A stretch of 64,000 bases of DNA from Cellvibrio zantedeschiae (GTDB lineage Bacteria > Pseudomonadota > Gammaproteobacteria > Pseudomonadales > Cellvibrionaceae): positions 138,844 through 202,843 of the forward strand of contig NZ_BMYZ01000004.1 in the NCBI RefSeq assembly GCF_014652535.1, in the 5' to 3' direction. Numbering within the stretch: position 1 is the first letter of the stretch; each line of letters begins with the position of its first letter. This document shows positions 54,206 to 63,280 of the stretch, one piece after another. The notes under the pieces are model-generated. The model had not been told where the DNA came from and searched no databases. It was given only the letters and a program-made list of their open reading frames with translations. A program made the translations under genes and the position numbers.

Positions 54206-55447
54206 ATGCCGAGTTTAAATCAGCAAATTTTTATAGGCGCGTTTGTCGGATTAGTGGTAGGTAGTTTACTCAATCAATTTGGTGGAGCAGGCGAAATCCA
54301 AAACGGCGTGCTCTACGCCAGTACATTGGTCGCCAACTTCTTTGTTGATTTACTAAAAATGGTATTAATACCTTTGGTGTTTACCACTTTGGTAGTTGGC
54401 GTTGCAAATTTACAAGCACATAAAAATATCCATAAAGTCTGGACAACCACCTTAATCTTTTTTGCTACTTCCACGAGTTTGGCGATGCTGTTGGGTTTGG
54501 TGGTGATGAATTTATTTCGTCCTGGTGAAGGAATGCACCTTGCGATGTTCCATGATGCCATGGGGAATTTCCAGCCCCTTAAAATGACGACATCCGAATT
54601 CTTTGTTCACTTTTTACATAACATTTTCCAAAACCCTTTTTCCGCTTTGGCAAAAGGCGATGTTATGGGCGTGGTGGTTTTTGCACTATTTCTCGGCGTT
54701 GCTTTGGTAATGGGAGGCGAGCGTTACCGCAATATATTGAATTTATTCCAGGAGTTCCTGGATGTAATGATGCGCATCATCGGTTGGATTATGTATATAG
54801 CCCCGCTCGGTGTGTGCGCACTTTTGCTGAAGTTGGCTGCCACGCAAAATGTCGAGTTACTCGCAACCCTTACAAAATTTGTAGTGATTGTTACGGGAGC
54901 AACATTATTTCATGGCGTAGTTGTTCTTCCATTGCTGCTATTTTTAGTGACAAAAAAATCACCCTTCTGGTTTTGGCGTGGTGCTCGCGAAGCTCTTATA
55001 ACAGCTTTCGCCACCAGCTCCAGTAATGCAACACTTCCGGTTACCTTGCGCTGTACTGAGAAAAATTTAAACGTGCGCAAAGATGTTGCCGGTTTTGTGG
55101 TTCCTTTGGGCGCAACTTTGAATATGGATGGTACCGCTTTATATGAAGCCGCTGCCGCATTGTTTGTAGCGAATTTGGCGGGAATTGATTTAAATCTTTC
55201 ACAACAGTTGGTGGTATTTTTTACGGCTATGGTTGCATCTATAGGAGCGCCAGGCTTGCCAAGTGCAGGTATGGTGACCATGGTATTAGTGCTACAAGCT
55301 GTTGGGCTACCGGTTGAAGCTATTGCAATTTTATTACCTATTGACCGCTTATTGGATACGGTGCGCACAGCGGTGAATGTGCAAGGCGATATGATTGGCA
55401 GCGTGATTGTGCAAAATTATGTCGATAAGAGTGAACAAATCCGTTAA
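54206..55447 (+). CDS. Dicarboxylate/amino acid:cation symporter (DAACS, GltP type)
   Basis: The product is 413 aa with about eight membrane helices and two re-entrant loops. Family signatures are the serine-rich HP1 (ATSSSNATLPVTL), TM7 GATLNMDGTALYEAAAALFVA, HP2 GLPSAGMVTMVLVLQAVGLP and TM8 DRLLDTVRTAVNVQGD. It imports glutamate, aspartate or C4-dicarboxylates with Na+ or H+. The TM8 Arg (LDTVRT) is shared by acidic-amino-acid carriers, but the substrate is not certain. Confidence 0.94.
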   Translation: MPSLNQQIFIGAFVGLVVGSLLNQFGGAGEIQNGVLYASTLVANFFVDLLKMVLIPLVFTTLVVGVANLQAHKNIHKVWTTTLIFFATSTSLAMLLGLVVMNLFRPGEGMHLAMFHDAMGNFQPLKMTTSEFFVHFLHNIFQNPFSALAKGDVMGVVVFALFLGVALVMGGERYRNILNLFQEFLDVMMRIIGWIMYIAPLGVCALLLKLAATQNVELLATLTKFVVIVTGATLFHGVVVLPLLLFLVTKKSPFWFWRGAREALITAFATSSSNATLPVTLRCTEKNLNVRKDVAGFVVPLGATLNMDGTALYEAAAALFVANLAGIDLNLSQQLVVFFTAMVASIGAPGLPSAGMVTMVLVLQAVGLPVEAIAILLPIDRLLDTVRTAVNVQGDMIGSVIVQNYVDKSEQIR

Positions 55448-55470
55448 GGGAACACCGATTGCTGAGCAAT

Positions 55471-55500
55471 AAAAAGGGCGCCTTGTGCGCCCCTTTTATT
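55471..55500 (+). terminator. Terminator between symporter and DUF418 genes
   Basis: The stem GGGCGC / GCGCCC with a 5-base loop is flanked by AAAAA on the left and CTTTTATTTT on the right, so it can act on both convergent genes. Confidence 0.85.
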
Positions 55501-55507
55501 TTCTTGA

Positions 55508-56710
55508 TTAGCGTTTTACAAACGGAACATTGGTCGTTAAATAAGTTGCTGCTCTCCACACCCACTCTAGAGGGCCGTAATGGAAGCGTTTTAACCACCA
55601 GTGCGCAAACAATACTTGCAGGCTAAAAAATGCCATCCCGATCATAAGTGCTTGCGCTTGCGAAAGCTTGTCGTACATGTGCAAGCCATAGCCGTAGAAA
55701 AAAGGAACACTGCACAGGCTTTGGCTAACATAAATCGTTAAGCTCATACGGCCAACGGGTGCGAGCACATCGAGAACTTTTTGACCAAGAGGTTTCAAAT
55801 AAATGGCAATAAATGACAAGACTAAAATAGTCATAAAGGCTACGCAGAAGTAACCATTGACCATTTCATCTAAAAACCATTTCGCATTACCCGTTGTTGG
55901 CCATTGCGCTTTAATTGCCGGGGTATTCAAATATTGTTGCAACGCGAATAATCCGATCGCAGCTAATATGGCAAATACAAATAGTGTTTTGCGAACGTGA
56001 GTAAATTTAATCGGATGCACCAGGAAACCAATGCGCCCCAAGACAAGGCCTATAAAAAACAAACCAAATAGTTGGAAGCCGCGAGCACCATCAAAAAAGA
56101 AAAACCATTTTGCTAGCGAGCCCGTGGTGACATTGAACGCAAGCACTTCGGTGAGTGATCCTGTTGTCCACATTTCGCCTGTATGTTCGTACAAAACCGA
56201 GCTGAGCAATTTGTCATTGGCGCCCGGTAAATTGTTCATGGCGGCCCAATAGTGATAAATAAGATTTGGTGTGAGCAAAAATAAAATCGCCAGCGCAATT
56301 AGCCATTTAGTTGGAACGCGATACAGCAGAATCAAAAAGAAACCGTAGCCTGCCAAAACCTGCAGCACTTCGCCGGAATACACCATGCTATTAAGCGTTC
56401 CCAAGGCGAACAAAATTAATAAACGCCACGCAAATCGTAAACGGAAGTCAACACCTTTTTGCGCCTGTTTATCCATAATGATAAAAAAGCTAATGCCGAA
56501 CAACATGGCAAATATTGCATAGGCCTTACCGGCAAATAAAAAGAAAATAACATCGTGTACTTTGCTCTCAACGGGGTTTTGCCAGTAGAGTTCAAAGAGT
56601 TCGATGGAATGCACCAGGAATAAACCCATGAGGGCAAAGCCCCGTAGCGCGTCGACCAGCGAGATGCGCTGGGGTGTATCCGGGTGTTGCAAAAGGGAGG
56701 ATGTAGTCAT
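55508..56710 (-). CDS. DUF418 membrane protein
   Basis: The product is 400 aa with about ten membrane helices. The DUF418 family opening (RISLVDALRGFALMGLFLVH) and C-terminal signature (GRMSLTIYVSQSLC and HWWLKRFHYGPLEWVWRAAT) are clear. The family is related to acyltransferase-3-type membrane proteins; no activity is proven. I start at ATG 56710 (MTTSSLLQ). The longer frame begins with TTG and lacks a ribosome site. Confidence 0.9.
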   Translation of the reverse strand: MTTSSLLQHPDTPQRISLVDALRGFALMGLFLVHSIELFELYWQNPVESKVHDVIFFLFAGKAYAIFAMLFGISFFIIMDKQAQKGVDFRLRFAWRLLILFALGTLNSMVYSGEVLQVLAGYGFFLILLYRVPTKWLIALAILFLLTPNLIYHYWAAMNNLPGANDKLLSSVLYEHTGEMWTTGSLTEVLAFNVTTGSLAKWFFFFDGARGFQLFGLFFIGLVLGRIGFLVHPIKFTHVRKTLFVFAILAAIGLFALQQYLNTPAIKAQWPTTGNAKWFLDEMVNGYFCVAFMTILVLSFIAIYLKPLGQKVLDVLAPVGRMSLTIYVSQSLCSVPFFYGYGLHMYDKLSQAQALMIGMAFFSLQVLFAHWWLKRFHYGPLEWVWRAATYLTTNVPFVKR

Positions 56711-56843
56711 GACTTTATTCTTTGTTAGGTTGATTAAATTAGCCCGATTATTATTTTGGGTAAGTTGAACTCCTGTGTCTTTCAAGAATTGTTAAGTTTC
56801 CCTTTACATAGGTATTCAGCAATCATTTTAGTTGCGGTCACTC

Positions 56844-56849
56844 TATAAT
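56844..56849 (+). promoter_or_regulatory. -10 box of the MATE gene, overlapping a false ATG
   Basis: TATAAT at 56844-56849 overlaps an in-frame ATG (56848). With a transcript start near 56856, that ATG would not be transcribed. GGAG at 56868-56871 stands 6 bases before GTG 56878, which I take as the start. No convincing -35 is visible. Confidence 0.5.
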
Positions 56850-56877
56850 GCGAACTTTCGCAGTGCTGGAGCAGCTC

Positions 56878-58260
56878 GTGTCGTCCGCCCCCCATGAAAC
56901 CCCCGCTCTAAAGTCCAAAACCTTTTTGGTAACCCTATTAATGCTTGCCCTGCCGGTTGCCGGGCAAATGTTGCTGCAATCCTTCCTGGGGATGGCAGAT
57001 GTAATGATGGTCGCGCCGCTGGGTGAACAGTCAATTGCTGCGGTGGGGCTTGCTGCAAAAATCCATTTTTTATTGTTGGTGTTGATGAGCGGTTTCGCGA
57101 CCGGTGGCAGCGTGCTCATTGCCCAGTATTTTGGTGCAAAAGATTTTGTGAGTTGCCAGCGCATGCTGGCGGTTACATTGGTGGTTGGTATTTCTATTAT
57201 CCTTCCCATCATGTTCCTTTGTGGTTTTGCCGCTCCAATCTGGATTCACTGGATAAATCCAGATCCTGAAGTTGCAAAACTTGCTGCGCAATTTTTGGTG
57301 ATTACCGCGCCCGTACTTTTGCTGACACAAATTATTGTCATTATTGAAGCCTCTTTACGCGCGCTTGGTCAAACCACCATGCCGTTATTCGCGGGCGTGA
57401 TTGCTGCAATCATTAATGTGACTTTAAATTACGCGTTAATTACCGGCAATTGGGGTTTCCCGGCCCTGGGTATTGCAGGCGCCGCCTGGGCGACGCTTAC
57501 TGCTCGCTGTGTGCAGCTTCTGTTTATGCTGGCTTATGTGTATGGCACCAGGCACGGTTTTGCATTGAAGTTCAAACAGCTCGCGCAGGGAATTGATCCT
57601 GTGCAAATCAAACGTTATCTCGCTTTTTCTTTACCGCTGGTTGCTAACTACGGCATTTGGGCCGTGGGTAATGCAACCTATCATGTGTTGACCGGCTTTG
57701 CTGGCACCGATGCTCTGGCAGTTATGGGCATGGTGGTACCTGTTGAAAGTACATTCTTTGCTTTATTTGTAGGCATCGCCAATGCGGCAGCGGTTCTTAT
57801 TGGTCGTTCGCTGGGTGCTGACCAAACGGAAGAAGCATGGCGATTACAAAAATTCTTTAACCGTATCACTTTATTTCTGGTAATTATTTTTTCCAGCACA
57901 TTGTGGTTTGCACGACCTTTGGTGGTAGATATTTTTAAGCCTATGGCTGATGAAACTGCCCAGTTGCTCATGCAAACACTCGCTGTTTTTTGCGGATTAG
58001 TGTGGTTAAAAGTATTGAATATGATCCGCATTATCGGCGTGCTTCGCGCAGGCGGTGACAACAAATTTTGCCTAATTACCGATACTATTGTGATGTGGTT
58101 GTTTGGTTTGCCTATTTACGCTTTGGCGATATTTGTAGGCGGTTGGCCGTTTACTATTTTATATGCGCTCATGTTTTTTGAAGATGCCTTAAAATTCCTG
58201 CCAGTTTATTTCCGCATTCAAAAAAGAAAGTGGATGAAAAATTTAACTCTGTCGCATTGA
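56878..58260 (+). CDS. MATE family multidrug efflux transporter
   Basis: The product is about 460 aa from GTG 56878, with twelve membrane helices in two related halves (first half LALPVAGQMLLQSFLGMADV, second half YLAFSLPLVANYGIWAVGNA). The family exchanges cationic drugs or metabolites for Na+ or H+. An Asp in the first helix pair (LGMADVMMVAPLG) is typical. No operon partner is present; the substrate is unknown. Confidence 0.93.
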   Translation: MSSAPHETPALKSKTFLVTLLMLALPVAGQMLLQSFLGMADVMMVAPLGEQSIAAVGLAAKIHFLLLVLMSGFATGGSVLIAQYFGAKDFVSCQRMLAVTLVVGISIILPIMFLCGFAAPIWIHWINPDPEVAKLAAQFLVITAPVLLLTQIIVIIEASLRALGQTTMPLFAGVIAAIINVTLNYALITGNWGFPALGIAGAAWATLTARCVQLLFMLAYVYGTRHGFALKFKQLAQGIDPVQIKRYLAFSLPLVANYGIWAVGNATYHVLTGFAGTDALAVMGMVVPVESTFFALFVGIANAAAVLIGRSLGADQTEEAWRLQKFFNRITLFLVIIFSSTLWFARPLVVDIFKPMADETAQLLMQTLAVFCGLVWLKVLNMIRIIGVLRAGGDNKFCLITDTIVMWLFGLPIYALAIFVGGWPFTILYALMFFEDALKFLPVYFRIQKRKWMKNLTLSH

Positions 58261-58748
58261 TATTCTTGCCGCTTTTCTGCGACTACTCCGTACTGATTGC
58301 GCACATTTGCCCTTCTAAACTCAATCGTTTAGCAGCGGATTATCGCTCTTACGCCACAAGATTTTCGGGACTTCATTGTCTCCCTCATTAATAGTCTTAG
58401 ATTAAATTCCGCTCAAATCGCCGCCGCTCTGGGGCATCTTGCCTGCGTAAGTAACGGAAAAACCTATGCATTCACACTTAAAAAATGGCTTAACCGATTT
58501 CATTCTTTCTTTTGGTTGCGCAATCAAATCGGGATAGTAGTACACTAGTTGTAGGCAGAATCGGGTTAATCCCCATCTGCAGGGTATCCGGGTGAGACCA
58601 GGTGAGAGTGGGATTATTGGGTGGCCTTACAAGGACTCGTCGAAGTTGTTTCGTCTTAAATAGGACAATATTTAGTCGATACCAGGTATCGACAATTGCC
58701 GATCCGGCTTGGCCCGGAGCAATAATAACGAGTCATTGGGAGTCGTAT
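58261..58748. other. 488-base regulatory region before the GH3 gene
   Basis: No gene is supported here. It contains the perfect palindrome at 58675-58693 (listed separately), an inverted CCGATTT/AAATCGG pair around 58494-58532 enclosing TTGCGCAA, and a GGGAG ribosome site for the GH3 start. A 23-codon frame at 58466 is probably chance. I saw no riboswitch fold I could name. Confidence 0.5.
58675..58693. promoter_or_regulatory. Perfect 19-bp palindromic operator upstream of GH3
   Basis: GTCGATACCAGGTATCGAC is two perfect 9-base arms around a single central base. It lies 56 bases before the GH3 start at 58749, where a repressor would block transcription or elongation. It is too tight to be an RNA hairpin terminator. 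The binding protein is not encoded nearby. Confidence 0.6.
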
Positions 58749-61424
58749 ATGAACTCAACAACTGTTTTGCGCAGTGCTATTTTTTCGGTGTGTTCCCTGT
58801 TTGGCATACAGGCGATTGCCTGTGAAACGCAGCCTAACCAGCCCGCCATTTATAAAAATCCGGATTGTAGTTTTGAGGCGCGCGCCGATGATTTGTTGGC
58901 GCGCATGACCTTGGAAGAAAAAATCAGCCAAATGATGAATGCAGCGCCCGCCATCCCGCGCCTGCAAATACCTGCCTATGAGTGGTGGAATGAGGCGTTG
59001 CACGGTGTTGCGCGTGCAGGGGCCGCTACCGTATTTCCGCAAGCTATAGGTTTGGCTGCAAGCTTTGATACCCATTTGATGGGCGATGTGGCAAGCGTAA
59101 TTAGCGATGAGGCACGCGCAAAACATCATGACTTTATCAGCCGGGATTCTCGCTTACGTTATCAGGGGCTTACTTTTTGGTCTCCCAATGTAAATATTTT
59201 CCGCGACCCGCGTTGGGGCCGTGGCCAGGAGACTTACGGTGAAGATCCATTTTTAACGGCTGCTATGGGTGTGGAATTTGTAAAAGGTCTGCAGCAAACC
59301 GATGGCAAATATCGCAAGCTTGACGCTACTGCAAAACATTTCGCCGTGCACTCGGGGCCAGAGGCAAATCGCCACGAATTTAATGCCAAGCCGAGCGAAC
59401 GCGATTTGTATGAAACTTATTTACCCGCGTTTCGCGCGTTGGTTCAAGATGCCAATGTGAAATCTGTAATGGGTGCGTATAACCGTGTTAATGGCGAATC
59501 TGCATCAGCAAGCCAGCGTTTGCTGCAAGATATTTTGCGCAAAGACTGGGGCTTTAAAGGTTACGTAGTTTCAGATTGCGATTCGGTTGAAGACATCTAT
59601 TTGTTCCATAAAATTGTTCCAACGGCTGCTGAAGCTGCTGCACTTGCCGTTAAAACCGGTGACGACTTGAATTGCGGAAAAACCTACGCGGCGCTGAAAG
59701 AAGCGGTTGATAAAAAATTAATCACCGAGCAAGAAATTGATGTGTCGCTCAAGCGTTTGTTATTAACGCGTTTTGAATTGGGCATGTTTGATGACGCCAA
59801 AAAAGTAATCTGGGCGCGCATTCCTTATTCCGTTAACCAGGACAGTTCTCACGATCAATTAGCGCGTCGTGCTGCGCAGAAATCTATCGTCTTGTTAAAA
59901 AACAATGGCATTTTGCCTCTATCAAGTAAGCAAAAAAATATTGCTGTTATTGGTCCAACTTCTGACGAAATTATGTCATTGCTCGGCAACTATTACGGCA
60001 CGCCTGCGGCACCTGTCACTATATTGCAAGGTGTTCGTGCGGCTGCGCCAGCGGGTACACAAGTTAACTATGCTCGCGGTGTAGATTTAGTGGAGGGCCG
60101 TGATGACCCGCGTGCCGCACCTATTATTGAGCCCAGCTATTTGCGCCCCGATGCAAACTCTAAAGAGCAGGGCTTAAAAGGCGAATATTTCCGCGGCCGC
60201 GATTTTGCAGGAAAGCCGATATTCACACGCATTGATTCACGCATTTCGTTTCGTTGGGATCGTGGATCTCCCACTGACGATGCAGTGGCGCGCGGGGAAA
60301 TTAAAACTGCCGATGCCGTTCCAGCAGATAATTTCTCAGTGCGCTGGACAGGACAATTAACTGCACCCACCTCAGGCGCTTATGAAATCAGCGTGGCAGC
60401 AAATGATGGAATGCGTTTATACATCAATGGCGCTTTGGTCATTGACTCTTGGGATTTATCTGCGCGCTTACAAAGCAAATCCGCAAAAATAGATTTGCAA
60501 GCCGGAAAATCCTATGCAATAAAACTGGAATATTTTGAAGATATTCGCGATGCAGAAGTGCGCTTGTCCTGGCGCTTACCTAATTCAAAACCCGGCGTTG
60601 AAGAAGCCTTGGATCTGGCGAAAGCAGCAGACGTTATTGTGTTTGTCGGCGGCTTAACAGGTGATGTTGAAGGTGAAGAAATGACGGTGAATTATCCGGG
60701 CTTTGCTGGTGGTGATCGTACTGATATTCATTTGCCACAAGTCCAACAGCGTTTGCTGGAGTCTTTGAAAGCAACCGGAAAACCTGTTGTAGTAGTTTTA
60801 ACAACGGGCTCAGCACTGGCGGTGGATTGGGCCAAGAAAAATGCTGATGCAATTTTAGTAGCCTGGTATTCCGGTCAGCGCGGTGGTAATGCGGTGGCAG
60901 ATGTCTTGTGGGGTACAGAAAATCCAGCAGGGCGTTTACCCATTACTTTCTATAAAGGTGATGAAAAACTACCAGCCTTTGATGATTATTCCATGCACAA
61001 CAGAACCTACCGCTATTTTACGGGCGAAGCACTTTATCCATTTGGCCACGGCTTATCCTATTCGGAATTTAAATATTCCAATTTAAAACTGAATAAAAAA
61101 GCGGTGCGCAAACAGGATGAGATTCAGGTAGCGGTGGATATCACCAACACCAGCAATCGCGATGGAGATGAAGTGGTGCAGCTCTATGCGCAACCCGTTG
61201 CAGTCAAAAAAGAGCAGGCTATAAAAAACTTGCGCGGTTTTGTGCGTGTACATTTAAAAGCAGGCGAAACACAAACTGTGCATTTCACGCTTAAGCCGAA
61301 TAAAGCACTAATTCGTTACGATCTCGCATCAAAACAATATGTGGTTGATAAAGGTAAGTATCAATTGCAGGTGGGTGCATCCAGTTCGGATGTGCGCTTG
61401 CATGATGTGATTAGCGTGAAATAA
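58749..61424 (+). CDS. Exported GH3 glycosidase with PA14 insert (beta-xylosidase/beta-glucosidase type)
   Basis: The product is 891 aa. The signal peptide ends near IQAIA (about residue 24). The GH3 N-domain has YEWWNEALHGVARAG and the nucleophile Asp276 in VVSDCDSVED. The C-domain is split by a PA14 module (about residues 473-612). A fibronectin-like C-terminal domain ends the protein. The EWWNEALHGV motif is typical of GH3 beta-xylosidases, so xylo-oligosaccharide cleavage is the best guess; beta-glucosidase is possible. GGGAG lies 7 bases before ATG 58749; the extra 49 upstream codons overlap the operator and are rejected. Confidence 0.92.
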   Translation: MNSTTVLRSAIFSVCSLFGIQAIACETQPNQPAIYKNPDCSFEARADDLLARMTLEEKISQMMNAAPAIPRLQIPAYEWWNEALHGVARAGAATVFPQAIGLAASFDTHLMGDVASVISDEARAKHHDFISRDSRLRYQGLTFWSPNVNIFRDPRWGRGQETYGEDPFLTAAMGVEFVKGLQQTDGKYRKLDATAKHFAVHSGPEANRHEFNAKPSERDLYETYLPAFRALVQDANVKSVMGAYNRVNGESASASQRLLQDILRKDWGFKGYVVSDCDSVEDIYLFHKIVPTAAEAAALAVKTGDDLNCGKTYAALKEAVDKKLITEQEIDVSLKRLLLTRFELGMFDDAKKVIWARIPYSVNQDSSHDQLARRAAQKSIVLLKNNGILPLSSKQKNIAVIGPTSDEIMSLLGNYYGTPAAPVTILQGVRAAAPAGTQVNYARGVDLVEGRDDPRAAPIIEPSYLRPDANSKEQGLKGEYFRGRDFAGKPIFTRIDSRISFRWDRGSPTDDAVARGEIKTADAVPADNFSVRWTGQLTAPTSGAYEISVAANDGMRLYINGALVIDSWDLSARLQSKSAKIDLQAGKSYAIKLEYFEDIRDAEVRLSWRLPNSKPGVEEALDLAKAADVIVFVGGLTGDVEGEEMTVNYPGFAGGDRTDIHLPQVQQRLLESLKATGKPVVVVLTTGSALAVDWAKKNADAILVAWYSGQRGGNAVADVLWGTENPAGRLPITFYKGDEKLPAFDDYSMHNRTYRYFTGEALYPFGHGLSYSEFKYSNLKLNKKAVRKQDEIQVAVDITNTSNRDGDEVVQLYAQPVAVKKEQAIKNLRGFVRVHLKAGETQTVHFTLKPNKALIRYDLASKQYVVDKGKYQLQVGASSSDVRLHDVISVK

Positions 61425-61448
61425 TTTTAGTGTGAATAAGAGTTGAAA

Positions 61449-61489
61449 AATAATGCGCTGATTACTTGTGGTCAGCGCATTATTTTTTT
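61449..61489. terminator. Bidirectional terminator after GH3
   Basis: The perfect 13-bp stem AATAATGCGCTGA / TCAGCGCATTATT has a 10-base loop. It is followed by Ts on the plus strand and preceded by As, so it serves the GH3 gene and the convergent DUF486 gene. Confidence 0.92.
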
Positions 61490-61840
61490 CTAATTCAGTT
61501 TGTCCCTAAACATAAAAAATACTGCACCCAACAAGCATAATCCCGCCCAAAGATAATCGAGCTTTAGTGGTTCTTTTAAATAAAAAATGGCAAAGGGAAC
61601 AAAAACGCCAATTGTAATAACTTCCTGCAAAATTTTTAATTGCCCAACATTCATTACGGTGTGACCTATACGGTTAGCCGGCACCTGTAACAAATATTCA
61701 AATAACGCTATGCCCCAACTTACCAGTGCAGCAATAATCCAGGGCTTATTGTTGAGTTCTTTTAAGTGCGCATACCACGCAAAAGTCATAAAAATATTGC
61801 TGCAGATTAATAACAGAATTGTGATGATGGTAGGGTTCAT
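61490..61840 (-). CDS. DUF486/DMT-family small membrane protein
   Basis: The product is 116 aa with four membrane helices (ITILLLICSNIFMTFAWYAH first, FMFRDKLN at the end). The sequence PANRIGHTVMNVGQLKILQEVITI is a hallmark of DUF486, a half-size relative of drug/metabolite transporters. The substrate is unknown. I start at MNPTIIT (61840) after an AGAG; the long upstream frame runs through the next gene in another frame. Confidence 0.88.
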   Translation of the reverse strand: MNPTIITILLLICSNIFMTFAWYAHLKELNNKPWIIAALVSWGIALFEYLLQVPANRIGHTVMNVGQLKILQEVITIGVFVPFAIFYLKEPLKLDYLWAGLCLLGAVFFMFRDKLN

Positions 61841-61851
61841 AAATAGCTCTG

Positions 61852-62256
61852 TTAAGATTGGTTTTTGTCGGGTGCTTCTAGCAAATCCTGCTTCTTGCCA
61901 ACAAAATACGAGGAAATAATACTGCATAGCCAAGCGGCAATAAGAATACCCTTGGCAATGTTTAGCTGATCTTGATGGGTTGCGATACTTTGAAAAATTT
62001 CCTGGTAAAGTTTTAAATAAAGTGCATCCAAATTTGAGGGGTCTACAATTAATATTCCCTCTTCGGCATCGCGCAGCATTCTTGCGTAAACAGGCGCAAT
62101 AGAGTTGTATAGGGTCGAGCACAAATACCAAAGCGCTACTAAAGTGGGCGCTATAAATATGGCGGCACGCTTATATTGCTTTAGCCATAAAAGACCTACG
62201 CCGGGAAAGACCAATGCAGAGTAGAGTGCAGCTTTGGTTGCTTTTTTCATGGCCAT
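61852..62256 (-). CDS. Small membrane protein of unknown function
   Basis: The product is 134 aa. Two membrane spans near the N-terminus (LYSALVFPGVGLLWLKQYKR, then AAIFIAPTLVALWYLC) and one near residue 105-120 bracket a polar helical loop of about 55 residues. The N-terminal pattern resembles small TM2-like membrane proteins, but I cannot name a family. It lies 11 bases before the DUF486 gene and 12 bases after rlmJ, so rlmJ, this gene and the DUF486 gene form one transcript. Confidence 0.7.
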   Translation of the reverse strand: MAMKKATKAALYSALVFPGVGLLWLKQYKRAAIFIAPTLVALWYLCSTLYNSIAPVYARMLRDAEEGILIVDPSNLDALYLKLYQEIFQSIATHQDQLNIAKGILIAAWLCSIISSYFVGKKQDLLEAPDKNQS

Positions 62257-62268
62257 AATAATGTCCGT

Positions 62269-63111
62269 TTATTCTGCGACAAGTTGTTCAAGCCGATAGA
62301 AACCTTCGCCATTTTCACCTAAGGTATCGGCCAGATAGGGTAATGCTTCTTCCATTGCTTTCCATAAAGTCCAGGGTGGATTAATTACAAATAAACCGCT
62401 GGAATTCATGCCGTATTCGGGGCTGTCGGGTGCAATGCCTAATTCGAACAGTTGAATATTTTTAATACCGCTTTTCACCAAAGCTTTTTGCATGTCATCA
62501 ATACGTTGGCGCAAAACCACGGGATACCAGATAACAAAAGTTCCGGTAGAAAAGCGTTTATGTGCATTTATAACCTGTTTAATCACATCGTAATATTCAT
62601 TTTTTAATTCGTAGGATGGATCAATAAAGATCAAGCCACGCCTGTCGGGCGGAGGTAACAATCCCTGCATGCCTGCAAGCCCATCATCGTCAATAATCTT
62701 GACTTGCTTGTCGCCTCCAATTGCCTCCGTTAATAGGCGCCAATCAGTGCTATGCAACTCATGTAAGAACAAATTGTCTTTAGGCCGTAAGGCAGATTGC
62801 ATAAACAAAGGCGAACCAGGGTAGTACTCGAGTTGGTCGCCTTGATTAAAGGCTTTGATAAAGGTTACATAGTCTTTCAAGGCGGGAGGTAAATCGTCGC
62901 GCATCCAAAGCTTGCCAATGCCGCTATCAAACTCACGATTCTTGATGGGTTGATTGCCGCTGAATTTATAAGCGCCCGCCCCGGCATGAGTATCGATAAT
63001 CCGCAAAGGTTTTTCTTTTTGCACCATGTAATTAAGTGTGTGTAGTAACAGACTGTGTTTAAGTACATCGGCAAAATTGCCTGCATGAAATGCGTGACGG
63101 TAACTGAGCAT
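62269..63111 (-). CDS. rlmJ: 23S rRNA (adenine-2030-N6)-methyltransferase RlmJ
   Basis: The product is 280 aa, the family length. It opens MLSYRHAFHAGNFADVLKHS, has an SAM-region DTHAGAGAYKFSG, and the N6-methylase catalytic loop FIDPSYELKNEY in place of the usual DPPY/NPPY. It methylates A2030 of 23S rRNA. It is the first gene of a three-gene minus-strand run and is divergent from tamA. Confidence 0.95.
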   Translation of the reverse strand: MLSYRHAFHAGNFADVLKHSLLLHTLNYMVQKEKPLRIIDTHAGAGAYKFSGNQPIKNREFDSGIGKLWMRDDLPPALKDYVTFIKAFNQGDQLEYYPGSPLFMQSALRPKDNLFLHELHSTDWRLLTEAIGGDKQVKIIDDDGLAGMQGLLPPPDRRGLIFIDPSYELKNEYYDVIKQVINAHKRFSTGTFVIWYPVVLRQRIDDMQKALVKSGIKNIQLFELGIAPDSPEYGMNSSGLFVINPPWTLWKAMEEALPYLADTLGENGEGFYRLEQLVAE

Positions 63112-63194
63112 GTGCGATTTTTCCTAAGGCCTGGGCCTGAATCCTGGGTGCTGATTAAGTAGCCCTAAAATGGTTGGGCAGATTATAACGGAAA

Positions 63195-63223
63195 TTGACA
63201 ATAATCCCTTGAGTGTTTCTCAT
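63195..63223 (+). promoter_or_regulatory. Sigma-70 promoter for tamA
   Basis: A perfect TTGACA (63195-63200) is followed after 17 bases by TCTCAT (63218-63223), four of six matches to TATAAT. The transcript start would be near 63230, about 50 bases before the tamA start. Confidence 0.45.
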
Positions 63224-63280
63224 GCTAGGGTAAAGTGCTGAAGGTTAGTGTTAGTCGCTCCAAGTCATAGGGATTTACCA

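Noticed and set aside
54910-55368. 152-codon minus-strand frame within the symporter gene
   Set aside because: It is the reverse-strand shadow of the conserved transporter core; its Lys/Thr/Asn-rich sequence matches no family.
58466-58537. 23-codon frame (MHSHLKNGLTDF...) before the GH3 gene
   Set aside because: The only ribosome-site candidate is a weak GGA about 10 bases away, and the frame covers an inverted repeat, so chance is the simpler explanation.
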